Made by a program: the position numbers and the translations under genes. From assembly GCF_001613085.1 (NCBI RefSeq), contig NZ_BDBR01000002.1, forward strand, positions 1-64,000: a DNA stretch of 64,000 nt, in the 5' to 3' direction. The notes beneath the pieces were generated by a model. That model saw only the letters and a list, made by a program, of their open reading frames with translations. It did not search any database and was not told where the DNA came from. Numbering within the stretch: the stretch's first letter is position 1; each line of letters starts with the position of its first letter. This DNA comes from Nocardia salmonicida NBRC 13393. GTDB lineage: Bacteria; Actinomycetota; Actinomycetes; Mycobacteriales; Mycobacteriaceae. This document shows positions 16,764 through 25,652 of this stretch, piece after piece.

Positions 16764-17774
16764 ATGACATCGAAACATCCGTCGAAGAGCATGCTGGGGC
16801 TGATCGCGCTCGGACTGTTGCTCGCCGTCGTCGCCGGGGCAGTGGGATTCAATTCCCTCGGCGTCGGGCAGCAGCGCTACGACGTCGAGTTCGCGCAAGC
16901 CGCGGGTCTGCGCGTCGGCGACGGGGTCACCGTCGCCGGCGTCTCGGTCGGCACGGTCTCGGGTCAGCGGCTGGCCGGTGACCGGGTGCTGGTCACCCTG
17001 AGCGTCGACCGATCCGCCGCGCTCGGCGCCGACACCCGCGCCGCCATCAAACTGACCACCCTGCTCGGCGCTCGCTACGTCGAACTGACTCCGGCGGGCG
17101 AGGGCGAGATCGCCGATCACCGGATCGGGTTGACTCACACCGCCGTTCCCTACGATCTGCAACAAGCGCTCGACAACGCCACCGCGACGTTCGAACAGAT
17201 CGACGCCGGTCGCATCGCTACCTCGCTCGACGCACTGGCCGACCAGCTCGACGGCGTGCCGACAGTATTGCCCGGACTGCTGGGCAATCTGCGCTCGCTC
17301 GCCGCGCTGCTCGGCAGCCGCCGCAACGAGCTCGGTGCGCTTCTGACGGGTGTGCAACAGCTGACCACCGTGGTCAACGCTCAACAAGGTGACCTTTCGG
17401 CCATCGTGACCAAGGGCCGCGACCTGGTCACCGAGATCCTCGCCCGCCGCGGTGCGCTACAGACCCTGATGGATTCCACGCGGCGGCTGGCGGATCAGGT
17501 CAGGGTCTTGGTCGTCGAGGACCGGCCGAAGATCGACGAACTGCTGCGCGGTTTCGACGGACTGCTCGGCAGCCTCGCCCGCCACGACGACCTGCTGCGC
17601 AACATCCTGCAGATCCTGCCCGTCCCCATCCGCAATTTCGCGAACGCCTCTGGCACTGCCAACGAGGTCGACTTCACCGCGCCGGCCGGGCCGCTGATCG
17701 ACTCCTGGATGTGCGCGCTGAGCGGTCGAGCCGACCAGGTCGCGCTGGCACCCTACTTCCAGGACTGCAAATGA
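16764..17774 (+). CDS. mceC: Mce family protein C
   Basis: 336 residues. An N-terminal helix (LGLIALGLLLAVVAGAVGF) leads into the MCE domain (AAGLRVGDGVTVAGVSVGTV ... TTLLGARYVEL). Helical repeats with heptad-like spacing follow to about residue 290, which fits the tube-forming tail. The C-terminus includes a conserved-looking SWMCALSG. It lies four bases after mceB and overlaps mceD by four. Confidence 0.88.
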   Translation: MTSKHPSKSMLGLIALGLLLAVVAGAVGFNSLGVGQQRYDVEFAQAAGLRVGDGVTVAGVSVGTVSGQRLAGDRVLVTLSVDRSAALGADTRAAIKLTTLLGARYVELTPAGEGEIADHRIGLTHTAVPYDLQQALDNATATFEQIDAGRIATSLDALADQLDGVPTVLPGLLGNLRSLAALLGSRRNELGALLTGVQQLTTVVNAQQGDLSAIVTKGRDLVTEILARRGALQTLMDSTRRLADQVRVLVVEDRPKIDELLRGFDGLLGSLARHDDLLRNILQILPVPIRNFANASGTANEVDFTAPAGPLIDSWMCALSGRADQVALAPYFQDCK

Positions 17775-18874
17775 GAAGACTTGTCACGCTGGTCAGGATC
17801 GTGCTGGTACTTGCACTCGGCGCGCTCGCCGGTTGCGCGGGCAGCCCGGACGATACGAATCGGGCCATCACCGTGACGGCCCGATTCGACAACGGCGCCG
17901 GACTCTACGTCGGTAATGCCGTCGCCGTCCTCGGGATGCCCGTCGGTGAGGTCACCGCGATCACCCCGCGCGGTTCGCACGTCGAGGTCACCATGCGTGT
18001 CGAGGGCGAGGTGCTCATCCCGGCGGACGCGACCGCGGTCACCGTCTCGACCTCGGTACTGACCGATCGCCACGTCGAGTTCACACCGGCCTATCGCGGC
18101 GGCGCCACCCTGGCCGATCACGCGCAGCTCGGCCTCGACCGCACGCGAACCCCCATCGATTTCGACCGCTTGCTCGGCGCCGCGGACGGGATGGCCGCGC
18201 AGTTGGCGGGCGCGAGTCCCGATACCGGTCCGATCGCGCGGCTGCTCGATGTGTCCGCGCAGATCGCCTCGGGCAGCGGTCCGGAGCTGCGGGCCACCAT
18301 GAACGAACTCGCCGGCGCACTACGACTCGGCGACGACGAGGGAGCCCGGACCCAGGCGGCGATCACCGACATCGTCGAGCATCTGGCGATCCTGGTTCGC
18401 GCCGCGGCCGACAACGATCAGGTGATCCGGGAATTCGGCAGTGCCACAGGTCAATTGAGTGCGGTGCTGGCCGAGCTCGGGATCGGCGCGGGTGACACCG
18501 GCGCACAGATCGTGCAGATCATGCAGCAGACCGACGACCTGCTCACTCAGAACAGCGAAAGCCTGAGTTCCACCGTGAACAACGCGACGACGGTGACTCG
18601 CGCGCTCGCGGACTACCGCGAGGAGGTCGCCGAGTTCATCGACGTGACGCCGCTGTTGCTGAACAACGCCTACAACGCCATCGATGTCGACTACCGCGGT
18701 GTCCGGGTGCATGCTCTGCTGGACAAGGTGTTCTTCGACGGCCAGTTGGTGAAGGAGGTGTGCAACGTTCTCGGTCTGCGCCAACTCGGTTGCAGCACAG
18801 GAACATTGCAGGACTTCGGGCCGGACTTCGGTATCACCGACATGCTCGAGGCGATGTCGAGGTTGCCGCGATGA
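17771..18874 (+). CDS. mceD: Mce family protein D with lipobox
   Basis: 367 residues; ATG overlaps the mceC stop by four bases. The N-terminus is a lipoprotein signal (LVRIVLVLALGALAGC, Cys at about 22). The MCE domain (DNGAGLYVGNAVAVLGMPVG ... STSVLTDRHVEFTP) and a helical tail follow. In mycobacterial operons the fifth protein, MceE, is usually the lipoprotein and MceD is longer with a membrane anchor. Here both D and E have lipoboxes and D is short. Confidence 0.85.
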   Translation: MRRLVTLVRIVLVLALGALAGCAGSPDDTNRAITVTARFDNGAGLYVGNAVAVLGMPVGEVTAITPRGSHVEVTMRVEGEVLIPADATAVTVSTSVLTDRHVEFTPAYRGGATLADHAQLGLDRTRTPIDFDRLLGAADGMAAQLAGASPDTGPIARLLDVSAQIASGSGPELRATMNELAGALRLGDDEGARTQAAITDIVEHLAILVRAAADNDQVIREFGSATGQLSAVLAELGIGAGDTGAQIVQIMQQTDDLLTQNSESLSSTVNNATTVTRALADYREEVAEFIDVTPLLLNNAYNAIDVDYRGVRVHALLDKVFFDGQLVKEVCNVLGLRQLGCSTGTLQDFGPDFGITDMLEAMSRLPR

Positions 18875-19980
18875 GACATCGATGGTCGTCCGCGTGGACT
18901 CTGTTGCTCGCCGGTGCGGTGCTGGCGACCGTGCCCGGCTGCTCGGTGGGCCTGGGTGATCTGCCCTTGCCCGCTCCCGGCGTCGGTGGCGCCAGCTATA
19001 CGATTCACGCCGGTTTCGCCAATGCGCTGAACCTGCCCGAGCAGGCGAAGGTACGGGTGCTCGGCGCCGACGTCGGCCAGGTCGAGCGGATGTCGGCGCG
19101 CGACTACACCGCGGTGGTCACGATGCGCATCCAGCACGGGGTGATCCTGCCGGTGGGTACCAGGGCCGAATTGCGCACCGCGACACCGCTCGGCGATGTC
19201 TTCGTCGCGCTCACCCCACCGGACGCCGCCGCGCCCGGGGGGCCGCTTCTCCAGGACGGCGACACCATCGCACTGTCGGCCACCCAGGCCGCGGCCACCA
19301 TCGAGGAGCTGTTGACGACGGCGTCGCTGCTGGTCAACGGTGGTGTGATCCGGAATTTGACCAACATCGTCAACGGCCTCGGCCAGGCTGTCGGCGACCG
19401 CGGCGCGAATCTCGCCGCGCTGCTGGACAGATCGACGAGGGTGGTGCAGGCGCTTGCCGCGCGATCAGCCGATATCCGCACGGCACTCGTCGAGGTCGAC
19501 CAGCTCACCCGGCAATTGCAGGCTCAGCGTCGCCCGCTCGGCGAGTTGGTCGATGTCGCGGGTCCGGCGCTCACGATCATGACCGACAGTTCCCAGCAGG
19601 CGTTGGGGCTGATCCGGCAGGTCGATCAGATCAGTAGGGAACTGGCGAAGTTCCCCGCCATCGACGGGACCGCCGCAGTCGGCATGGTTGCCGATATCAA
19701 CCGGCTCTCCGCGGGGCTCAATGCGGCGTCGACCGATCCCAACGCCAGTCTGGCGGCGATGAATTCGATCCTCGGGCCGATCATCAAGGTCACCAACGGC
19801 ACGTCCGCGCACGTGAACGCCGATCTGCAGGACGTGACGATCGGTGCGCTGCCCGACCCGGCGCACCCCGGTGATCCGGGCAGCCGGGTACCGGACGCGA
19901 GTGACTGGCAGGCACTCGTCGGCACTCTGACCTACACCTTGCTCAAACTGCAGCAGCGCGTGACGGGAGCGGGGCGATGA
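18871..19980 (+). CDS. mceE: Mce family lipoprotein E
   Basis: 369 residues starting MRHRWSSAW with a lipoprotein signal (LLLAGAVLATVPGC). The MCE domain reads NLPEQAKVRVLGADVGQVER and RTATPLGDVFVALTPP; helical tail to the end. It is equivalent to LprK/LprN-type MceE proteins. The ATG overlaps mceD by four bases, and its own stop overlaps mceF by four, so the six genes are translationally coupled. Confidence 0.88.
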   Translation: MRHRWSSAWTLLLAGAVLATVPGCSVGLGDLPLPAPGVGGASYTIHAGFANALNLPEQAKVRVLGADVGQVERMSARDYTAVVTMRIQHGVILPVGTRAELRTATPLGDVFVALTPPDAAAPGGPLLQDGDTIALSATQAAATIEELLTTASLLVNGGVIRNLTNIVNGLGQAVGDRGANLAALLDRSTRVVQALAARSADIRTALVEVDQLTRQLQAQRRPLGELVDVAGPALTIMTDSSQQALGLIRQVDQISRELAKFPAIDGTAAVGMVADINRLSAGLNAASTDPNASLAAMNSILGPIIKVTNGTSAHVNADLQDVTIGALPDPAHPGDPGSRVPDASDWQALVGTLTYTLLKLQQRVTGAGR

Positions 19981-21263
19981 ACATCCCGGAGCGCACTCGA
20001 CAGGTGCTCGGCGTGCCCGCTCGCGTAGTCGTCGCGTCGGCCAGGTTCGGCAGCAGGTATCGCTCGCCGCTGTCGAGCGGTGCGCTGCTGGTGACTCTGG
20101 TCGTCGGCATCGCGTATCTGATGTTCGGTGCGCTCGGTGTCGATCCGACGGCGGCCACGATGACCGTTCGGGTACACCTCGCGCAGTCCGGTGGGCTGCT
20201 GGCCGGGCAGAACGTCACCTTGCGCGGGGTACCGATCGGCGAGGTCGCCTCGATCGAACTGACCTCCACCGGGTTGGTGGCCACCGCGGCGATCGACGCG
20301 GATGCGCTGGTGCCCGCCGACGGTGCGGTTCGGGTCGCGAGTCTGTCGTTGGCCGGTGAGCAGTATCTCGACTTCCGACCGGCGAGGGACGATGGTCCTT
20401 ACCTGACCGACGGCACCGAGATCGAGGTCGAGCGGACCTCGACGCCGGTACCGCTGTGGCAGACCCTCGCCCAGCTGGATACCACGCTCGCGCAGGTGGA
20501 TCCGGCGCGGCTGGCGGTGATCGTCGAGGAACTCGGGGTGAGCGAGCAAGGTCCGCGCAAGCTCGCCGACATCATCGACGGCGGAATCTTCCTCGTCTCT
20601 ACGTTGGATTCGGTGCTGCCCCAGACGGTGAGCCTCTTGCGAGACAGCCGGACGGTGCTCGCCACCGCCGCCGATGCCGCACCGGGGCTCGGTGAATTCG
20701 CCGGCGACGCGTCGGAATTGATGGCGGGCGTCGAGGCGAAGACCGGGGGATTCGTCGATCTGCTCGGCGCGGCCCCGGGAACGCTGGGCGCGCTGGACGC
20801 GGTGATGGCGCAGAACTCGCGCGGTGTGGTCGACCTGCTCGGCAACCTCGGCACGGTGGCGGACATGGCCAACTCGAGAGTGCCCGCGCTGCAGGAGTTC
20901 TTCTTCCCGACAGAACGCCCCGGATCGACGCTGGGCAACCTCACCGCGGCGTTCCACGACGGGGGACTCTGGGGGCTGGTCAACCTCTACCCCCGCTATT
21001 CCTGTGACTACAACCTGCCGCGGCATTCGCCGTCGCGGCCCGACTTTCCCGAGCCGTACCTCTACACCTACTGCCCCAACGAGGATCCGTCCGTCCTCGT
21101 CCGTGGCGCGCGCAACGCGCCACGCCCACCGGGCGCACGTATCCCCGGAGCACCGCCGCCGGGGCAGGCGGCCGACACCCAGGCGATCCCGACTCCACTC
21201 GGTCCATGGTCCATCCCGCTCACCTTCGCGGGACCGGAGCTGCCGACACCGGTACCGCGGTGA
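19977..21263 (+). CDS. mceF: Mce family protein F
   Basis: 428 residues. A membrane helix at about residues 36-53 (ALLVTLVVGIAYLMFGAL) precedes the MCE domain (GGLLAGQNVTLRGVPIGEVA ... ASLSLAGEQYLDFRP). The helical region ends in a Tyr/Cys/Pro-rich tail (YPRYSCDYN, YLYTYCPNEDP) and a long proline-rich C-terminus (GARIPGAPPPGQAAD). These tails are usual for MceF. Last of the six mce genes. Confidence 0.88.
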   Translation: MNIPERTRQVLGVPARVVVASARFGSRYRSPLSSGALLVTLVVGIAYLMFGALGVDPTAATMTVRVHLAQSGGLLAGQNVTLRGVPIGEVASIELTSTGLVATAAIDADALVPADGAVRVASLSLAGEQYLDFRPARDDGPYLTDGTEIEVERTSTPVPLWQTLAQLDTTLAQVDPARLAVIVEELGVSEQGPRKLADIIDGGIFLVSTLDSVLPQTVSLLRDSRTVLATAADAAPGLGEFAGDASELMAGVEAKTGGFVDLLGAAPGTLGALDAVMAQNSRGVVDLLGNLGTVADMANSRVPALQEFFFPTERPGSTLGNLTAAFHDGGLWGLVNLYPRYSCDYNLPRHSPSRPDFPEPYLYTYCPNEDPSVLVRGARNAPRPPGARIPGAPPPGQAADTQAIPTPLGPWSIPLTFAGPELPTPVPR

Positions 21264-21309
21264 CCGGGCTCAGTGACTCGCACCGCACACCACCACGCAA
21301 GGAAGCGCT

Positions 21310-21948
21310 ATGAACGACACAGACACCAAGACCAAGACCGACACCGACACCGACACCGACACAGAGATTCTCGAGCCGAAGGCAGCGAAGTCGTCGACGG
21401 ATCCGGGCGAGACGCCGGTAGCCGATGAGCCCGAGCAGACCGGGCCGACGACCCGGCACCGGCTGGTGGGGATCGCCCGTCGGATCGCCGTGCCCGTCAC
21501 GGTGTCGGCCGCCGTGGTGGCGCTGCTGGCGGCCGGGTTCTTCGGCTGGAAACTGGACCAGAAGTCCGACACCGATGCCGCCGCCGAAGCCGGGCTCGCG
21601 GCGGCGCGGGCCTACGCCGTCACTCTGACCAGCGTGGACTCCAACAACCTCGATCGTGATTTCGCGGCGGTGCTCGACGGGTCGACCGGCGAGTTCAAGG
21701 ACATGTACACCCGGTCGAGCGGACAACTTCGGCAGTTGCTGTTGGAGAACAAGGCGACCGGCACCGGAACCGTGCTCGACGCCGCGGTGAAATCGAAATC
21801 CGAGACCAAGGTCGAAGTGCTGTTGTTCATCGATCAGACGGTGACCAATATCGCCGCCGCCGATCCTCGCGTCGACCACAGCCGGGTCCAGATGACGATG
21901 GAACTCGTCGACGGACGCTGGCTGGCCAGCCGGGTCTACCTGCCTTAA
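21310..21948 (+). CDS. Mce-associated membrane protein (Mas)
   Basis: 212 residues. The cytosolic N-terminus is a low-complexity Asp-Thr/Lys-Thr repeat. One membrane helix follows (about residues 60-80, VPVTVSAAVVALLAAGFFGW), then an NTF2-like extracytoplasmic domain (ARAYAVTLTSVDSNNLDRDF ... MTMELVDGRWLASRVYLP). Mas proteins follow mce operons and stabilise the transporter. Only one Mas gene is present, whereas mycobacterial operons often have two or more. Confidence 0.85.
   Translation: MNDTDTKTKTDTDTDTDTEILEPKAAKSSTDPGETPVADEPEQTGPTTRHRLVGIARRIAVPVTVSAAVVALLAAGFFGWKLDQKSDTDAAAEAGLAAARAYAVTLTSVDSNNLDRDFAAVLDGSTGEFKDMYTRSSGQLRQLLLENKATGTGTVLDAAVKSKSETKVEVLLFIDQTVTNIAAADPRVDHSRVQMTMELVDGRWLASRVYLP
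21316..21363 (+). repeat. In-frame hexanucleotide tandem repeat
   Basis: Eight 6-base units, GACACA/GACACC/AAGACC, encode (Asp/Lys-Thr)8 at the N-terminus of the Mas protein. The units keep frame, so slippage would change length by whole dipeptides. Confidence 0.8.
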
Positions 21949-21988
21949 CTCCCTCCCCTCGATAGCGCGGTATTCCGTGCTGCCTGGT

Positions 21989-22003
21989 GGGAATGGGGTT
22001 CTC
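21989..22003. promoter_or_regulatory. Cluster operator, near-consensus (P450 operon)
   Basis: GGGAATGGGGTTCTC matches GAGAAT-N3-ATTCTC at 10 of 12 arm positions. It lies 72 bases before the P450 start, in the gap between the mce operon and the P450 operon. Confidence 0.5.
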
Positions 22004-22074
22004 AAAAATGAATATGGTTGTTACCCTCGAAGTACGCGCCTTTGTCGCGGCTTCCCGATCGTCTGGAGTTCTCC

Positions 22075-23352
22075 GTGACCGATTTCGATACCGTGAACTA
22101 TTTCACCGACCCGGATCTCATTCCTGATCCACATCCCTATTTCGATCATCTGCGGGCGAAGTGCCCGGTAACCCAGGAACCGCACTACGGTGTGTACGCC
22201 GTCACCGGATACGAGGAATCGGCTGAGGTACTGAAGGATTCGTCGATCTTCTCCTCGGCCGTCGCGGTCGGCGGACCCTTCCCGCCACTGCCGTTCACGC
22301 CGGTCGGCGACGATATCAGCGAGCTGATCGAACAGCACCGGACCGAGTTGCCGATGTACGAGCACATGGTGACGATGGACCCGCCGCAGCACACCTTCGC
22401 GCGGTCGGTGTTGAATCGTCTGCTCACACCGGCCCGTTTGAAAGAAAACGAAGAATTCATGTGGCGGCTGGCGGACCAGCAGCTCGACGAATTCGCCGAT
22501 GCGGGCCATTGTGAATTCCTTTCCCAGTACGCCAAGCCGTTCGCGCTATTGGTCGTCGCGGATATGCTCGGCGTGCCCGAGGTCGATCACCAACAATTCC
22601 GTGTCGTGCTCGGTGCGCCCCAGCCGGGCGCCCGACCCGGTGCGATCGACAACGAAGCTCTCTCCAGCAATCCGTTGGCCTGGCTGGACGAGAAATTCGT
22701 TTCCTACATCTCGGATCGCCGAAACGAGCCACGCGAGGACGTTCTGACGTCGTTGGCGCTGGCGAAATATCCGGACGGCACCACACCGGAGGTCCTCGAC
22801 GTGGCGCGGTCGGCGACCTTCTTGTTCGCCGCGGGGCAGGAGACCACGGCCAAAGTGCTGGGTGCCGCGGTGCGGTTCATGGGCGATCACCCCGACGTGC
22901 AGCAGCGATTGCGCGAGGACCGCAGCTTGATCCCGAACTTCATCGAGGAAACCCTGCGGATGGATGCGCCGGTCAAGAGCGGGTTCCGGCTCGCGCGCCG
23001 CGCTACCACCGTCGGTGAGGTGGACATCCCGGCCGGCGGATTGGTGATGTTCTGCCCCGGCGCGGCCAATCGGGATCCGCGCCGATTCGAGGATCCGCAC
23101 GAGTTCCGCCTCGACCGCGACAACTTCCGCGAGCACATCGCGTTCGGCCGCGGCGTGCACACCTGCCCGGGCGGTCCGCTCGCGCGCGTGGAGGGCCGGG
23201 TCTCGATCGAGCGAATCCTGGACCGCCTGCTCGACATCGAGATCAACGCCGATCAACACGGACCGGTCGGCGCGCGCACCTACGGCTACGAACCCACGTT
23301 CCTGCTCCGCGGACTCAGCGAACTGCACATCAACTTCACTCCCCATTCCTGA
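22075..23352 (+). CDS. Cytochrome P450
   Basis: A 425-residue soluble bacterial P450. The I-helix oxygen-binding motif reads FLFAAGQETTAK, the K-helix ExxR is EETLR, and the heme-binding loop FGRGVHTCPGGPLAR carries the axial Cys. GTG start at VTDFDTVNYF, with GGAG seven bases upstream; an in-frame upstream start lacks a ribosome site. It is the first gene of an operon with an SDR and a 3Fe-4S ferredoxin, so a hydroxylated product passed to the dehydrogenase is likely. Substrate unknown; a lipophilic compound such as a terpenoid or steroid would fit the neighbouring importer. Confidence 0.92.
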   Translation: MTDFDTVNYFTDPDLIPDPHPYFDHLRAKCPVTQEPHYGVYAVTGYEESAEVLKDSSIFSSAVAVGGPFPPLPFTPVGDDISELIEQHRTELPMYEHMVTMDPPQHTFARSVLNRLLTPARLKENEEFMWRLADQQLDEFADAGHCEFLSQYAKPFALLVVADMLGVPEVDHQQFRVVLGAPQPGARPGAIDNEALSSNPLAWLDEKFVSYISDRRNEPREDVLTSLALAKYPDGTTPEVLDVARSATFLFAAGQETTAKVLGAAVRFMGDHPDVQQRLREDRSLIPNFIEETLRMDAPVKSGFRLARRATTVGEVDIPAGGLVMFCPGAANRDPRRFEDPHEFRLDRDNFREHIAFGRGVHTCPGGPLARVEGRVSIERILDRLLDIEINADQHGPVGARTYGYEPTFLLRGLSELHINFTPHS

Positions 23353-23379
23353 CGACAACAACGACAGAGGTAGGTAACG

Positions 23380-24216
23380 ATGACCGGACGGGTCGAAGGC
23401 AAAGTCGCATTCATCACCGGAGCGGCGCGCGGTCAAGGCCGCAGTCACGCGGTGCGATTGGCACAGGAAGGCGCGGACATCATCGCCATCGATGTCTGCA
23501 AACAACTCGACAACGTGCCGTTCGCGATGTCGACCCCGGAGGATCTGGCGACCACTGCCGATCTCGTTCGGGGCGAGGGCAGGCGAGTGGTCACCGCCGA
23601 GGTGGATGTGCGTGACTACGACGGACTCAAAGCCGCGGTCGACGGGGCGGTCGCCGAACTCGGGCGGCTCGACATCATCGTCGCCAACGCCGGCATCGGC
23701 AACGAGGGCGGCGCGCTGATCGACCTGCAGGAGAACCTGTGGGACGACATGATCGACGTCAACCTCGGCGGGGTCTGGAAGTCGGTGAAAGCCGCTGTCC
23801 CGCACATGATCGCCGGTGAACGTGGCGGTTCGGTGATCCTGACGAGTTCGGTGGGCGGGCTCAAGGCCTACCCCAACATCGGCCACTATGTCGCCGCCAA
23901 GCACGGTGTGGTCGGGCTCATGCGGACCTTCGCGGTGGAATTGGCGCAGCACTCCATTCGCGTCAACTCGGTGCACCCCACGCATGTCAACACGCCGATG
24001 GTGATGAACGAGGGCACCTACAAGCTGTTCCGTCCTGATCTGGAGAGCCCGGGCCCCGCCGACCTCGAGCCGATCGCCAGGATGTTCCACGTGCTGCCGG
24101 TGGCCTGGATCGAGCCCGAGGATGTCAGCAACGCGGTGCTGTATCTGGCCTCGGACGAGGCTCGCTTCGTCACCGGTGTGCCCCTGCCGATCGACGCGGG
24201 CGGAATGCTCAAGTAG
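23380..24216 (+). CDS. Mycofactocin-coupled type SDR oxidoreductase
   Basis: 278 residues. The cofactor motif TGAARGQGRSHA, with the GQGRSHA extension, is characteristic of the actinobacterial SDR group that carries a non-exchanging nicotinamide and uses mycofactocin as external electron carrier (carveol-dehydrogenase-like). NAG (ANAGIG), catalytic Ser (TSSVGG) and Tyr-x3-Lys (YVAAK) are present. It lies 28 bases after the P450 gene and probably oxidises the alcohol that enzyme makes. Confidence 0.88.
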   Translation: MTGRVEGKVAFITGAARGQGRSHAVRLAQEGADIIAIDVCKQLDNVPFAMSTPEDLATTADLVRGEGRRVVTAEVDVRDYDGLKAAVDGAVAELGRLDIIVANAGIGNEGGALIDLQENLWDDMIDVNLGGVWKSVKAAVPHMIAGERGGSVILTSSVGGLKAYPNIGHYVAAKHGVVGLMRTFAVELAQHSIRVNSVHPTHVNTPMVMNEGTYKLFRPDLESPGPADLEPIARMFHVLPVAWIEPEDVSNAVLYLASDEARFVTGVPLPIDAGGMLK

Positions 24217-24283
24217 TCACCCCGGCCGCGCCGACCGTGGTGGTCGGCGCGGCCCCGAGAAACAACGAAGACGGAGAACGGTC

Positions 24284-24478
24284 ATGAGGGTGTCGGTCGA
24301 CGGGACCAAATGTGAAGGCCATGCCCTGTGCGCGGGTATCGCGCCGACGGTGTTCGAGGTGAACGCCGAGGATCTGGCCGTGGTGGTAGACGAGAACCCC
24401 GGTAGTGCAACACAATCCGAGGTCCACTCGGCGGCGTCGGCTTGCCCGACGATGGCGATCGTGTTGCGCGAGAGCTAG
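24284..24478 (+). CDS. 3Fe-4S ferredoxin
   Basis: A 64-residue ferredoxin. Cys ligands fit the 3Fe-4S pattern: CEGHALC near residues 10-16 and ACPTMAI near the end, with no fourth cluster Cys in the first motif. Such ferredoxins pair with actinobacterial P450s as direct electron donors. It is the third gene of the P450 operon; the ATG follows GGAGAACGGTC. A dedicated reductase is not in this operon; the 2Fe-2S reductase at 29.8-30.9 kb is a different type. Confidence 0.88.
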   Translation: MRVSVDGTKCEGHALCAGIAPTVFEVNAEDLAVVVDENPGSATQSEVHSAASACPTMAIVLRES

Positions 24479-24484
24479 ATCCGC

Positions 24485-24709
24485 TCAGGCGGCGGTGCCG
24501 TCTGCGACCGCGCCACCGGTCATGGTGGTGCGGGTCGCGGGCCCGGACCACCCGCATGGCAGCTCACAGGTCGCCACGACGAGGCGTTCGACGCGACCGT
24601 CGAGCGACTTGCGAACCATCTCCGCCGCACCCGCGGGATAACCGCAGCTCTGGCACTTTCCGTAGTAGTCGAGGATCGGTCGGACGCTGATGTGAATGGT
24701 CGGGTGCAC
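24485..24709 (-). CDS. Small Cys-rich (CxxC...CxxxC) protein
   Basis: 74 residues starting at GTG, with an excellent GGAGGAG ribosome site. Four cysteines are arranged CQSCGY and CELPCG, 28 residues apart, suggesting a zinc-ribbon or metal knuckle. The sequence VHPTIHISVRPILDYYGKC precedes them. It follows the SDR gene in the same operon (gap 17 bases) and converges on the ferredoxin gene. No family recognised. It could be a metal-binding accessory or a small regulator. Confidence 0.6.
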   Translation of the reverse strand: MHPTIHISVRPILDYYGKCQSCGYPAGAAEMVRKSLDGRVERLVVATCELPCGWSGPATRTTMTGGAVADGTAA

Positions 24710-24726
24710 GGTTCTCCTCCAGCCGG

Positions 24727-25557
24727 TCAGTCGAGAAAGAGGTCGAGTGTCGGAGTAGCGCCACCGCCGTACCCGGACAGGTCCTCGACTCCGGACGCGG
24801 TGAGTACCTCCGCGTCGATGTAGCAGTTCCCGCTGGTCTCGCGGGCAGGCCGGGACAGGATCTCGATCGCGGCGTCGGCCATGATCTCGGGGCTGCGCGC
24901 GGACGAGATCAGGCTTTCGCCGTCGGCCATGTTCGCGACCGCCGAGGTGGCGATGTAGGTCTGGGGCCACAGGCAATTCGCCGCGATACCCGCGTCGGCG
25001 AACTCGGCTGCCCAGCCGAGCGAGAGCAGGGTCATCCCGTATTTGGACAGTGTGTAGGCGGGATGGGCGCCGAGCCAGTACGGGTTCATATTCACCGGCG
25101 GTGACACGGTGAGGATGTGCGGGTTCGCCGAAGAGCGCAGGTGCGGCAGGCAAGCTTTGGTCAGCAGGAACGTGCCGCGCAGATTGATCTGCTGCATCAG
25201 GTCGAATTTCTTGGCCGACAGGCTCTCGGTCGGTTCGACGCCGATCGCGCTGGCGTTGTTCACGCAGATATCGATGCCGCCGAATCGCTCGACGGCCAGG
25301 TCGACGGCGCGCTGCACATCGGCTTCGTTGCGCACATCGCCGACCACGGCGACAGCCTTTCCGCCCGCGGCCTCCACCTCGGCCACGGCGGTGTGCACGG
25401 TGCCGGGTAGCCGAGGGTGCGGCTGCGAAGTCTTGGCCAGCAGAACCAGATTGGCGCCCTGTCTCGCGGCGGCCAGCGCGATCGCAAGACCGATCCCGCG
25501 GGAGCCGCCGGAGATGACCAGTGTGCGGTCGGTGAGTACGGCATTCTCGCTGGACAT
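24727..25557 (-). CDS. SDR family oxidoreductase (HSDL2-like)
   Basis: 276 residues. The cofactor motif SGGSRGIG, NNAS and YTLSK are clear. The stretch SPPVNMNPYWLGAHPAYTLSKYGMT resembles the HSDL2 / short-chain dehydrogenase C45-type subgroup, whose substrates are unresolved lipid or acyl-CoA compounds. Start at MSSENAV with GAGGAG upstream. It is divergent from the mutase gene across a 95-base region holding a half-operator. Confidence 0.85.
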   Translation of the reverse strand: MSSENAVLTDRTLVISGGSRGIGLAIALAAARQGANLVLLAKTSQPHPRLPGTVHTAVAEVEAAGGKAVAVVGDVRNEADVQRAVDLAVERFGGIDICVNNASAIGVEPTESLSAKKFDLMQQINLRGTFLLTKACLPHLRSSANPHILTVSPPVNMNPYWLGAHPAYTLSKYGMTLLSLGWAAEFADAGIAANCLWPQTYIATSAVANMADGESLISSARSPEIMADAAIEILSRPARETSGNCYIDAEVLTASGVEDLSGYGGGATPTLDLFLD

Positions 25558-25611
25558 CGGTCTCCTCAGTACTGGGTGATTCCGCTGATTGACGCAGCGT
25601 TCCTCTTCGAT

Positions 25612-25626
25612 GGTATTGGCATTCTC
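25612..25626. promoter_or_regulatory. Half-site of the cluster operator (SDR / mutase divergent region)
   Basis: The right arm ATTCTC is perfect; the left arm GGTATT matches at three of six positions. The site sits between the divergent SDR and mutase genes, where an operator would be expected. Confidence 0.3.
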
Positions 25627-25652
25627 ATTTTTTGCAAGTACCGTATTCAGTG

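Noticed and set aside
22546..24090. 514-codon open frame antisense to the P450 and SDR genes
   Set aside because: High-GC shadow: rich in Arg/His/Gly/Asp with no domain, lying wholly opposite two clear enzymes.
22075..24478. Limonene/carveol pathway assignment for the P450-SDR-ferredoxin operon
   Set aside because: The SDR type is compatible but nothing in the sequence fixes the substrate.
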